A stretch of 64,000 nt of DNA, from NCBI GenBank assembly GCA_030696775.1, contig JAUYRN010000033.1:1-64000 (forward strand), given 5' to 3'. This stretch comes from Sulfuricurvum sp. (GTDB lineage: Bacteria; Campylobacterota; Campylobacteria; Campylobacterales; Sulfurimonadaceae). Below the pieces are notes generated by a model. The model was not told the DNA's origin. It did no database searches and was given only the letters and a program-made list of their open reading frames with translations. Shown one piece after another: positions 56,404-63,905 of the stretch. The position numbers were made by a program, and so were the translations under genes. The number at the start of each line of letters is the position of its first letter. Position 1 is the first letter of the stretch.

Positions 56404-57167
56404 AAATTTCATTGACCACTCCACTTCAATATACGTATCTCGCCAGCTCCTTTGAATCGATTCAAAAAATCTTTGCCGACGATAATCGCTCTATCCACAA
56501 AGCACGCAATGAACTGAAAATTATTGAGATAGAGGGGATCAAAACAGTCGTCAAATCGTTCAAAGTACCTCATCTGCTTAACCGTATCGTGTATACTTTT
56601 TTTCGAAAAAGCAAAGCGTACAAATCGTACCATAATGGACTTCGCTTACTGGAATTAAACATCTCTACCCCAGAACCCATTGCATTGATCGAATTTTTCG
56701 AGTCGGGTCTTTTAGGGGAGAGTTATTTTATCTCAGAATTTTTTGACTACGATTTCACCATCCGTACGCCCTTACTCGAACCACTCGAAGATCGAGAAGC
56801 TATTTTTATCGCCTTCGCTGCCTATACCTACACCTTGCACCAAAAAGGAATATGGCATCTTGATTATTCTCCCGGGAATATCCTGATTAAACGAACAGAG
56901 AGTGGATATCAATTTAGTATTGTTGACATCAATCGAATGGAGTTTAGAGAAATTAGCCCCTTACAAGGTTGTGAAAACTTTAATAAATTATGGGCAAGCG
57001 ATGAAGAACTGGAAATTATGGGGCGGGAATATGCCAGATTAAGCAGTTTTAATGTGGCAGTAACCATCGCCGAGATGAAACGGCATAATAATGGTAATAA
57101 GCGGGTCAAGAATTTTAAAAAACGACTCAAAAAGCTGCTAAAAGGCGATTTTTCAACTCCTGTTTAA
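56400..57167 (+). CDS. LPS core kinase (WaaP/KdkA/InaA-like)
   Basis: The 255-residue kinase-like protein has KTVVKSFKVP (ATP lysine), SYFISEFFDYDFTIR, the catalytic loop GIWHLDYSPGNILI and the metal aspartate in FSIVDINRMEF. These match the small kinases that phosphorylate heptose or Kdo in the LPS core. It is coupled by ATGA to the PIN gene. Its 3' end overlaps that of the convergent GT9 gene by 41 bases. Confidence 0.85.
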   Translation: MKISLTTPLQYTYLASSFESIQKIFADDNRSIHKARNELKIIEIEGIKTVVKSFKVPHLLNRIVYTFFRKSKAYKSYHNGLRLLELNISTPEPIALIEFFESGLLGESYFISEFFDYDFTIRTPLLEPLEDREAIFIAFAAYTYTLHQKGIWHLDYSPGNILIKRTESGYQFSIVDINRMEFREISPLQGCENFNKLWASDEELEIMGREYARLSSFNVAVTIAEMKRHNNGNKRVKNFKKRLKKLLKGDFSTPV

Positions 57168-58098
57168 CGCTCTCAAACATCTCTGCGCGTCCCGCAGGAT
57201 TTAGAGGAATCATGAAATGGTGTTGTTTCTCTTCTTCTCCGATACTTTTCCATCGTAACGCGGACGCAAACCGTGAATCTCCAAAAAAAGTAAATGTTTC
57301 ACATCCTGCTGCACTTGCCAGATGATACGTCCCTGTCGAGGTACTGACAAACAGTTTAAACCCACTAAGTAACGCTGCAAAATCAACCACACTTCCGCGA
57401 GAACGATAGAGGACAACCCTGCTCTCACCCAGCAGCTCCTTGGCTTCTTCGTAAAGTTTTTCTTCATCAGGACCAAACGTCATCACAACATCAAGGTTTT
57501 CATCCTCTTGGGCAATCCATACCAACTCGATGTATTCACGAAGCGTCCAGTTGGCATCCGATGAGCCCCCGAAACCGGGATGGAACGCGATGACGGGTTT
57601 AGTAATAGCGTATTCTTCACAAAATGCATTGAAAATATCCTCGTTGAAATGCAGGAGCGGTTTTGGGAAATCAAGATTTATATCTCTAAAAAGAGCTTTT
57701 GTAAGTTCGAGGTTGTATTCAAATTCTGCCATTTTTACTTCGCTTCGACGTTGCGGGATACGGCGATTGTAAAAAATCTGAGCGATTTTAGTCGCAGGGG
57801 CGATTCGGATGGGGATGCGGGCAATCCATTGTGCCAGTGCCACACGGGTATTGGAAAAAAGGGTGATTGAGGCATCGATACGGGCTTGTTTGATTTTAAA
57901 TGCCAATGCTAAAATATCCTCACCGCCATCCACTATCACCTCATCGATAAAATCGCAGGATTCAGCGAGTTTTCGATTGAGCGGTGCAACAAGAGCAATA
58001 ATACGATTAGAGGGATTATGATGTTTGAGGACATACAGTGTTGGCAGTGCCGTAATAAAATCGCCCAGTTTGTCATTACGCACTACCAATATATTCAT
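57127..58098 (-). CDS. glycosyltransferase family 9 (heptosyltransferase-like)
   Basis: The 323-residue protein starts MNILVVRNDKLGDFITALPTLYVLK (GT9 loop); FHPGFGGSSDANWTLREY and LFVSTSTGTYHLASAAGCETFTFFG are the donor-site motifs. It likely transfers heptose to the core; which one (WaaC, WaaF or WaaQ role) is open. It is convergent with the kinase gene (41-base overlap of coding sequences), and diverges from the GH-like gene across a palindromic repeat. Confidence 0.85.
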   Translation of the reverse strand: MNILVVRNDKLGDFITALPTLYVLKHHNPSNRIIALVAPLNRKLAESCDFIDEVIVDGGEDILALAFKIKQARIDASITLFSNTRVALAQWIARIPIRIAPATKIAQIFYNRRIPQRRSEVKMAEFEYNLELTKALFRDINLDFPKPLLHFNEDIFNAFCEEYAITKPVIAFHPGFGGSSDANWTLREYIELVWIAQEDENLDVVMTFGPDEEKLYEEAKELLGESRVVLYRSRGSVVDFAALLSGFKLFVSTSTGTYHLASAAGCETFTFFGDSRFASALRWKSIGEEEKQHHFMIPLNPAGRAEMFESVKQELKNRLLAAF

Positions 58099-58130
58099 TA
58101 CTTGCCCTAATCATTTATTATCGTTGTATC

Positions 58131-58184
58131 GTCATTCCCGCGAAGGCGGGAATCCAGCTAGACTCCCGCCTTCGCGGGAGTGAC
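58131..58184. repeat. palindromic REP-like repeat
   Basis: GTCATTCCCGCGAAGG (58131) and its inverted copy ending in GACTC/GTGAC arms form a 21-base inverted repeat with one mismatch (58131-58151 and 58164-58184) around a 12-base loop. The unit TTCCCGCGAAGGCGGGAA is a common dispersed repeat in many proteobacterial genomes. It lies between divergent genes, before the promoter of the GH-like gene, and its GC content is far above the surroundings. Confidence 0.85.
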
Positions 58185-58240
58185 GAATTTATACATGTCA
58201 AAGATTCGATATTCTACCCGATTAGCGGTAAAGAAAACGC

Positions 58241-58246
58241 TATAAT
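58241..58246 (+). promoter_or_regulatory. -10 box directly before the GH-like gene
   Basis: TATAAT at 58241-58246 (in GCTATAATACAC) ends only 6 bases before the ATG at 58253. A start site at the usual distance would fall on or next to the A of the ATG, giving a leaderless mRNA; no Shine-Dalgarno box is seen. Confidence 0.5.
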
Positions 58247-58252
58247 ACACAA

Positions 58253-59425
58253 ATGAAAGAACCGTTTGCGTGGGATTATTATTCCGATCAACCTGCCATC
58301 ATCAAAGATAAAACACTAAAACGTGCTATGCGTCGTAGTGCTCTACCCTCACTTATCAAAACATTTTGCATTGCATTGCTTACACTTCCTATCGCCTTAA
58401 TACTTATGCCCTTCATGCCACGACGTGCTATTTCTGGAGAGCATTTTTTCGGTATGGGAGTCAATCTGGATAAAGAGCCCAACACTACCCCCTATCTCAT
58501 CGATGAACTCGGGATCCAAAAACTCCTGATTCGTATTCCGCTGTGGGAGATGGATCGACTGGATGAATATGTTGCTTTTATCAAAACATTCAAAGATAAA
58601 CATATCACCGTCGCTTTATTACAAGACCGTGAGCACATTATCTCCCCTACTTTGACAAAAGACCATTTCATCCAAATTTTTGAAACACTCGAAGGCGTTT
58701 GTACCACATACGTCATAGGCTCTACAATCAACCGTGCCAAATGGGGATTTTTTAGTGTCAACGAATATTTGACATTTTATGCTATCGCTTATGAACTCAA
58801 AAAAGAGCGATTTCCCCATCTAAAACTCATCGCCTCCAACGTCATCGATTTTGAGCTTCACTTCACTTCCCATACTCTTTTTAATTTTCAACCTGTTCAC
58901 TTCGATGCACTGGGCAGTCTCCTCTATGTTGACAGACGCGGTGCTCCCGAAAACACTCAAATGGGCTTTAATCTCTTAGGTAAAATCAATCTCCTCTACT
59001 CTCTGCTGGCACTAAGTCCAAAAGCGTCCAATGAACTTATCATCACTGAAACCAATTGGCCGATCAAAAATACTGCCCCCTATGCACCTACCAGCGAGCA
59101 CGAGTGTATCAGCGAAGAGGATTATGCCGCGTTTATGGTGCGCTATTATCTGGAAGCCTTTGCCTCCCAAAAAGTAAGCTGCGTCTATTGGCATCAGCTC
59201 ATTGCTCCAGGATATGGGCTCATCGATAACCGCGAAGGAATCCGTAAACGAAGTGCTTTTGATGTGTATAAAATTATGTTGTCTCACATGAGCGATGCAC
59301 ACTTTTTACGATACCGTAAAAAAGCGGATGAGTATCTTCTCATCTGCTCTACCCCCAGAGGCAATTTGCATATTACATGGAACCTCAACTCGTTTCCCAT
59401 TTATACCTATAAGGCCGTGTCATGA
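58253..59425 (+). CDS. uncharacterised membrane-anchored protein with glycosidase-like (TIM-barrel) features
   Basis: The 390-residue protein has a basic N-terminus and one hydrophobic segment (about residues 36-56: IKTFCIALLTLPIALILMP), then a soluble domain. ISGEHFFGMGVNLDKEP, LLIRIPLWEMDRLDEY, YVIGSTINRAKWG and ELIITETNWPI look like strands of a clan GH-A barrel, where an acid/base and nucleophile glutamate would sit at strand ends 4 and 7 (the second in IITETNW). I do not recognise the family. It overlaps the heptosyltransferase gene downstream by 4 bases, so it belongs to LPS assembly or remodelling. Confidence 0.6.
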   Translation: MKEPFAWDYYSDQPAIIKDKTLKRAMRRSALPSLIKTFCIALLTLPIALILMPFMPRRAISGEHFFGMGVNLDKEPNTTPYLIDELGIQKLLIRIPLWEMDRLDEYVAFIKTFKDKHITVALLQDREHIISPTLTKDHFIQIFETLEGVCTTYVIGSTINRAKWGFFSVNEYLTFYAIAYELKKERFPHLKLIASNVIDFELHFTSHTLFNFQPVHFDALGSLLYVDRRGAPENTQMGFNLLGKINLLYSLLALSPKASNELIITETNWPIKNTAPYAPTSEHECISEEDYAAFMVRYYLEAFASQKVSCVYWHQLIAPGYGLIDNREGIRKRSAFDVYKIMLSHMSDAHFLRYRKKADEYLLICSTPRGNLHITWNLNSFPIYTYKAVS

Positions 59426-60423
59426 AAATTCTCATCATTCTCCCCAACTGGCTGGGTGATGCCATCATGGCGACCCCAGCTATTGAAGCGCTTTGCGTTA
59501 TCTATCCTGATGCACAACTTACCATGGTAGGCTCGTATGTGAGCATCGAAGCACTCAAACATCACCCGCAATGTGTCCGTTCTTATGTAGATGAAACGAA
59601 AAAAGAGGGCAATCGCTTTCTCAATACCTACCGCTTTGCAAAAGAGCTTGGGGTGCACGATATGGCAATCACGTTTCGAAATCAGCTCCACTCTTCACTT
59701 TTGCTGTATTGGAGTGGTACACCCATCACCTCAGGACGAGCAAGCTGGCACTCTCGTTTTCTTTTAACGCATGCCATCAAACCTGTACATCCAAGCCATC
59801 TTGTAGAGCAATACCGTGACATTGCCCAAAGTCTAAGTGAAAAACCACTCGAAATCGGACATCTAAAACTTCATATCAAGCCTCATATCTTTGAGCGACC
59901 GACATTGGGGATTAATCCAGGAGCAACATATGGAAGTGCCAAACGATGGTATCCTGAAAAATTTGCCGAAGTAGCCCGTGCCTTTAGTGATTCCTATGAG
60001 ATTGTTTTATTCGGAGGTCCCAACGAAGTAGAAATGGCAAATGACATTGAAGCACGTCTAAATGGGGTAAATGTTACGAATCTGGCAGGAAAGACATCCG
60101 TTCAAGAACTGTGTGCGAGGATTGGGGGACTTGATCTCTTTGTCACCAATGACAGTGGTCCGATGCACGCAGCGGCGGCCTATCAAGTCCCTACGGTTGC
60201 GATTTTCGGTCCGACGCGCCATTTGGAAACGTCTCAATGGATGAATGAAAAAAGTGTGATTGTCCGACATAATATGGAATGCGCACCGTGCATGAAGCGA
60301 GAATGTCCGCTGGGACATCATGAGTGCATGAAGAGTATCACTGCTCAAGAAGTTATTGAGGCGGTGAAGAGACTCTCCGTTCGTGGTGAAATTACCCTTC
60401 GACAGGCTCAGGGCGAACGGTAG
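59422..60423 (+). CDS. waaF: ADP-heptose:LPS heptosyltransferase II
   Basis: The 333-residue GT9 enzyme starts MKILIILPNWLGDAIMATPAIEAL, and has LGINPGATYGSAKRWYPEKFAEVA, FVTNDSGPMHAAAAYQVPTVAIFGPTRHLETS and a cysteine-rich segment CAPCMKRECPLGHHECM, all as in WaaF (RfaF). The last 10 or so residues (LRQAQGER) come from a REP-like repeat inserted at the 3' end, so the native C-terminus was near SVRGEIT. Substrate comes from hldE/hldD just downstream on the other strand. Confidence 0.9.
   Translation: MKILIILPNWLGDAIMATPAIEALCVIYPDAQLTMVGSYVSIEALKHHPQCVRSYVDETKKEGNRFLNTYRFAKELGVHDMAITFRNQLHSSLLLYWSGTPITSGRASWHSRFLLTHAIKPVHPSHLVEQYRDIAQSLSEKPLEIGHLKLHIKPHIFERPTLGINPGATYGSAKRWYPEKFAEVARAFSDSYEIVLFGGPNEVEMANDIEARLNGVNVTNLAGKTSVQELCARIGGLDLFVTNDSGPMHAAAAYQVPTVAIFGPTRHLETSQWMNEKSVIVRHNMECAPCMKRECPLGHHECMKSITAQEVIEAVKRLSVRGEITLRQAQGER
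60377..60420 (+). repeat. REP-like repeat, copy 2, inside the waaF 3' end
   Basis: Same inverted ends as the copy at 28793-28842: CCGTTCG (60377-60383) and CGAACGG ending at 60420, with the shared core TACCCTTCGACAGGCTCAGG. The reading frame of waaF passes through it and ends with the TAG right after, so the repeat encodes the protein tail. Confidence 0.75.
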
Positions 60424-60427
60424 CCAA

Positions 60428-61012
60428 TTAAAAATCTAATCTAAATCCAAAATACCACGCATCATTATAAGTGACATTAGCCGTTTTTAAGTCGGTGTCA
60501 ATTTTCCGGTACCCTACTTCGATTCGTCCATTATCAATAGGTTCTGCATCGACATGGATACGTGTTTCCGTATAACTGTCACCATCTTTAAACGTCAATG
60601 CCGAAGGGGCATAATACAAAGCTCCACCAACGTAGAATGGAAACGGGGTATTGAGTGGTAGTCTCAACTCTGCTTCTACACCCAATGGAATCGCAACATA
60701 CGTATTTCCATCTACTTTCGTGTATTCACCCTTAACACCTAACCCAAATTTTAATCCTTGAGCCCCTCGAACATCTCTCATGACCATAAATGATACTTCC
60801 ATAAGCGGATCTGGCTTACTAATCGTTTGGCTGTTATTATTATCTCCATTCAAAAAACGAGCACCTAAATAGGTATTTTCCATACTCCCCATTCGTCCCA
60901 TATCCAAACGGATCTGTCCTTCTACCTCTTTATCGTTCACATTCACTTCAATTTGATGTGCTGCAAATAAGCTTGTCCCCATCAAAGTCGTTAAAATAAT
61001 CTTTTTTAGCAT
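60428..61012 (-). CDS. YfaZ-like outer membrane protein
   Basis: The 194-residue protein has a signal peptide (LKKIILTTLMGTSLFAA) and a series of amphipathic strands, ending in YNDAWYFGFRLDF with the terminal Phe of outer-membrane barrels. HQIEVNVNDKEVEGQIRLD at the start of the mature part and YLGARFLNGDNN resemble the YfaZ family. Its function is unknown. It overlaps hldE by 7 bases and is the last gene of the hldD-hldE unit. Confidence 0.75.
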   Translation of the reverse strand: MLKKIILTTLMGTSLFAAHQIEVNVNDKEVEGQIRLDMGRMGSMENTYLGARFLNGDNNNSQTISKPDPLMEVSFMVMRDVRGAQGLKFGLGVKGEYTKVDGNTYVAIPLGVEAELRLPLNTPFPFYVGGALYYAPSALTFKDGDSYTETRIHVDAEPIDNGRIEVGYRKIDTDLKTANVTYNDAWYFGFRLDF

Positions 61013-62442
61013 GCTGATCCTTCATTTATTCGTGCAATGGTTGCTGTTGTACTTTTCCCATCAACAAACTGCACCAGTCTAAGCTCTCTAGCAAATTCCG
61101 CTCCAACCACCGATTTTCCCTCATAATCGCCACCTTTGACGAGAATGTCCGGAGCGATACTTTTAATCAATTCATACGGTGTATCATCGCTAAAGAGGAC
61201 AACGTAATCGACCGCTTCCAATGCACCCAAAATATAGGCCCGATCTTCTTCTATGTTCACGGGACGTGTTGGACCTTTTAGCACACGCACTGATGCATCA
61301 GTATTGAGTCCAACGATTAACACATCCCCATAACTTTTTGCCTCTTGGAGGTATTTGACATGCCCGACGTGGAGAATATCAAAACATCCGTTTGTAAAGA
61401 CAATCCGTTTATTTTTAGCTTTAAGACGTTGTACAATCTCCACAATCTCACTAGCAGATTTCAAATGGGCACGTGAATCGCTTTGGTGAAGTGTTGCTTC
61501 GTACTCTTCGATCTCTTCGAGTGTTACGGTAGCCGAACCAATTTTACCTACGACCACGGCAGCGGCACGATTGGAAAATTTCGCCGACTCATCGATACTC
61601 ATCCCGCAACTTAGCGCAAAAGAAAGTGACGCGATAACCGTATCCCCAGCACCCGTCACATCAAAAACCTCACGAGCCACCGTTGGAAAACGGCGCATTG
61701 AACCATCATCAATAGCAATACCGTCTTCAGAGAGAGTAATCATCGAGCACTCTAAATCACACGTAGCTTTCAGCTGCAACAATGCTGCACGCAATGATGC
61801 CTCATCGTTAATCGTAATCCCCGTAGCTTCCGATGCTTCTTTTTTATTAGGCGTGAGTAAATAGGCGCCACGATATTTGGTGTAATCTTTCCCTTTGGGA
61901 TCGACAAGCACTTTTTTGCCCAATTTTCGTGCGCTTTGGATAATTCCCTGCGCGAGAGAATCAGTAATGACCCCTTTGCCATAATCCGAGAGAATCACGA
62001 CATCACACTCATTCATCACCCGTGAGGCATAGGTTATAACCGCTTTGGTTGACTCATCCGAAATCGATTCCTTGGACTCACGGTCATAGCGGAGAATTTG
62101 TTGATTGGAAGCCACAATACGACTTTTTTTGGAGGTTTTGCGATCGTTTTGAACAATCAACCCCTCGCACGATACGCCAAGTTTTTCCAGCATTGCTCGC
62201 AGATCTTCACCGCTCTCATCGTTTCCGATAACCCCTGCGACACAGACCTTTGAACCCAAAGCCACAAGATTATTGATAACATTCCCAGCACCCCCCAAAA
62301 CTGTTGTCTCACGAGAAATGTCAACAACCTGTACCGGAGCTTCAGGAGAGATACGCTCACAGCCTCCCCACAGATAATGATCGATCATCAAATCACCGAT
62401 GACTAAAATGCGTGGATGAGACTGTCGAAGATGCATCATCAA
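61006..62442 (-). CDS. hldE: bifunctional heptose 7-phosphate kinase / heptose 1-phosphate adenylyltransferase
   Basis: HldE/RfaE (478 residues) makes ADP-D-glycero-D-manno-heptose. The N-terminal ribokinase-type domain has VIGDLMIDHYLWG, GGAGNVINNL and VTGAGDTVIASL (catalytic Asp). The C-terminal nucleotidyltransferase domain has VFTNGCFDILHVGHVKYL (H-x-G-H) near residue 350. Both domains are intact. It overlaps hldD by 4 bases. Product goes to HldD and the GT9 heptosyltransferases. Confidence 0.97.
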   Translation of the reverse strand: MMMHLRQSHPRILVIGDLMIDHYLWGGCERISPEAPVQVVDISRETTVLGGAGNVINNLVALGSKVCVAGVIGNDESGEDLRAMLEKLGVSCEGLIVQNDRKTSKKSRIVASNQQILRYDRESKESISDESTKAVITYASRVMNECDVVILSDYGKGVITDSLAQGIIQSARKLGKKVLVDPKGKDYTKYRGAYLLTPNKKEASEATGITINDEASLRAALLQLKATCDLECSMITLSEDGIAIDDGSMRRFPTVAREVFDVTGAGDTVIASLSFALSCGMSIDESAKFSNRAAAVVVGKIGSATVTLEEIEEYEATLHQSDSRAHLKSASEIVEIVQRLKAKNKRIVFTNGCFDILHVGHVKYLQEAKSYGDVLIVGLNTDASVRVLKGPTRPVNIEEDRAYILGALEAVDYVVLFSDDTPYELIKSIAPDILVKGGDYEGKSVVGAEFARELRLVQFVDGKSTTATIARINEGSAC

Positions 62443-63446
62443 AGCTCCTCAGCAAAAAGTCGTTGGATCTCCGGAACGTATGCCGCAATCCCCTCTTCAA
62501 ATTCAAAACGCGGAGCATATCCTAAAACATCACTCGTACTTTGAATATCCGCTTCGGTATGGAACTGATAGCGTCCGATATAAGGGTTAGGAACGTACTC
62601 GCATACCAATGATGTACCCAGTTCACTTTGAAGAATATCCACCATTGATTGAAACGATCGTGCTTTACCGGTACCCACATTAAAGACACCAGACTCTTTT
62701 GGAGATGCCGCTAAAATATTCGCTTGAATGATGTCTTCGATGTAAATGAAATCACGTAAAATTTTATCCGAGTCAACAAAGAGTTTTGGATTCTTAAGAG
62801 CAAGAAGCTGATGCCCAAACTGAACTACCATGGATGCCGTTTTATTTTTAAAAAACTCTCGTGGACCATAAACATTAAAATAACGCAATCCTACGATACT
62901 TATATTGGTATATTTTTGAGCGTATCGACGCGCGGTATGGTCCATCATCAGTTTTGAAAAACCGTACACGTTTTGAGGTGCTTCGCGACCAACACGCTGT
63001 GGCGACTGGGCATCCCCATACGTTGCACCCGATGAAGCATAAATCATATTTGCACCGTGAGCTACAGCAATGTCAAGCAAATCAACAAACGCATTAAGAT
63101 TGGTTTGGATCATTAAATCCTGTTCCAACGCTGTCGTATCCGAAATCGCCGCTTCGTGATAAATATAATCAAATTTGTACTGAGTGTTTAACTTGGTAAG
63201 AAGTGCTTTATCATTAATATCCCCACTAATCACATCACCGCGAAAGCCAAGTAGATTTTTAAAATGACCGAAACTTTTAAGATTTCCATTCGAAAGGGTC
63301 AGATTGGAGCGAAATAAATCCAATACAACTACGTGGGATTGAGGATAATTTTCTTGAAAATAAAAAGCAAGATTGGAACCGATAAAGCCAGCTCCCCCCG
63401 TAATAAGAATGGTTTTGTTATTAAAATCAACATCACTGTAGCGCAT
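62439..63446 (-). CDS. hldD: ADP-L-glycero-D-manno-heptose 6-epimerase
   Basis: HldD/RfaD (335 residues) is the SDR that inverts C6 of ADP-heptose. ILITGGAGFIGSNLAFYF, MIYASSGATYGDAQSPQ, NVYGFSKLMMDHTARRY (Y-x3-K) and GLRYFNVYGPREFFKNKTASM are diagnostic. AAGGATGACG precedes the ATG. A -10 box TACAAT reads at 63480-63475. It starts the unit hldD-hldE-yfaZ-like. Confidence 0.96.
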   Translation of the reverse strand: MRYSDVDFNNKTILITGGAGFIGSNLAFYFQENYPQSHVVVLDLFRSNLTLSNGNLKSFGHFKNLLGFRGDVISGDINDKALLTKLNTQYKFDYIYHEAAISDTTALEQDLMIQTNLNAFVDLLDIAVAHGANMIYASSGATYGDAQSPQRVGREAPQNVYGFSKLMMDHTARRYAQKYTNISIVGLRYFNVYGPREFFKNKTASMVVQFGHQLLALKNPKLFVDSDKILRDFIYIEDIIQANILAASPKESGVFNVGTGKARSFQSMVDILQSELGTSLVCEYVPNPYIGRYQFHTEADIQSTSDVLGYAPRFEFEEGIAAYVPEIQRLFAEEL

Positions 63447-63474
63447 TCGTCATCCTTGCTAATATAAGTAGCAC

Positions 63475-63480
63475 ATTGTA
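63475..63480 (-). promoter_or_regulatory. -10 box of hldD
   Basis: TACAAT on the minus strand at 63480-63475, 28 bases before the hldD ATG. No clear -35. Confidence 0.4.
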
Positions 63481-63534
63481 ACAAAGCTTGCTTTAAAGGA
63501 TGAAAAAGTTAGTATGATTTAAGATTGATACGAT

Positions 63535-63540
63535 TATAAT
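63535..63540 (+). promoter_or_regulatory. -10 box of the cytochrome c553 gene
   Basis: TATAAT (within GATTATAATGATG) at 63535-63540, 29 bases before the chosen ATG at 63570. Confidence 0.5.
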
Positions 63541-63569
63541 GATGACGAAATTTTTATATGGAGAAACAA

Positions 63570-63866
63570 ATGAAAAAAATTGCTCTTGCAATGTTATTCG
63601 CTGGCGTATCAATGATGGCAGCAGACGGAAAAGCTCTTTCTGCTAAATGTGCTGCATGTCATGGTGCTAGCTTTGAAAAAGCAGCTCTTGGTAAATCAGC
63701 AATCGTAAAAGGTCAATCAGCTGCTGCTGTTGAAGCTTCTTTGAAAGCATACAAAGCAGGTACTCAAAATAAAGCTGGTATGGGCGCATTAATGAAAGGT
63801 CAAGTGGCAACTATGTCTGACGCTGACATGAAAGCTCTTGCTTCTTACGTAGCAGGAATTAAGTAA
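63570..63866 (+). CDS. cytochrome c553, periplasmic
   Basis: The 98-residue protein has a signal peptide (KKIALAMLFAGVSMMAA), then the haem motif KCAACHG and later MGALMKGQVATM, where a methionine would be the second haem ligand. It is a class I cytochrome c like those that carry electrons to the cytochrome cbb3 oxidase in Campylobacterota. I start at 63570 (GGAGAAAC before the ATG) rather than at 63558. It is a single gene with its own promoter and terminator. Confidence 0.92.
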   Translation: MKKIALAMLFAGVSMMAADGKALSAKCAACHGASFEKAALGKSAIVKGQSAAAVEASLKAYKAGTQNKAGMGALMKGQVATMSDADMKALASYVAGIK

Positions 63867-63875
63867 TCCTACTTA

Positions 63876-63905
63876 CTCATCGCTTACGCGATGAGATTCT
63901 CTTTT
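63876..63905 (+). terminator. terminator of the cytochrome gene
   Basis: CTCATCGC (63876-63883), loop TTAC and GCGATGAG (63888-63895) form a perfect 8-base stem, followed by ATTCTCTTTT. It ends the cytochrome transcript and also separates it from the convergent gene at the right edge. Confidence 0.85.
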
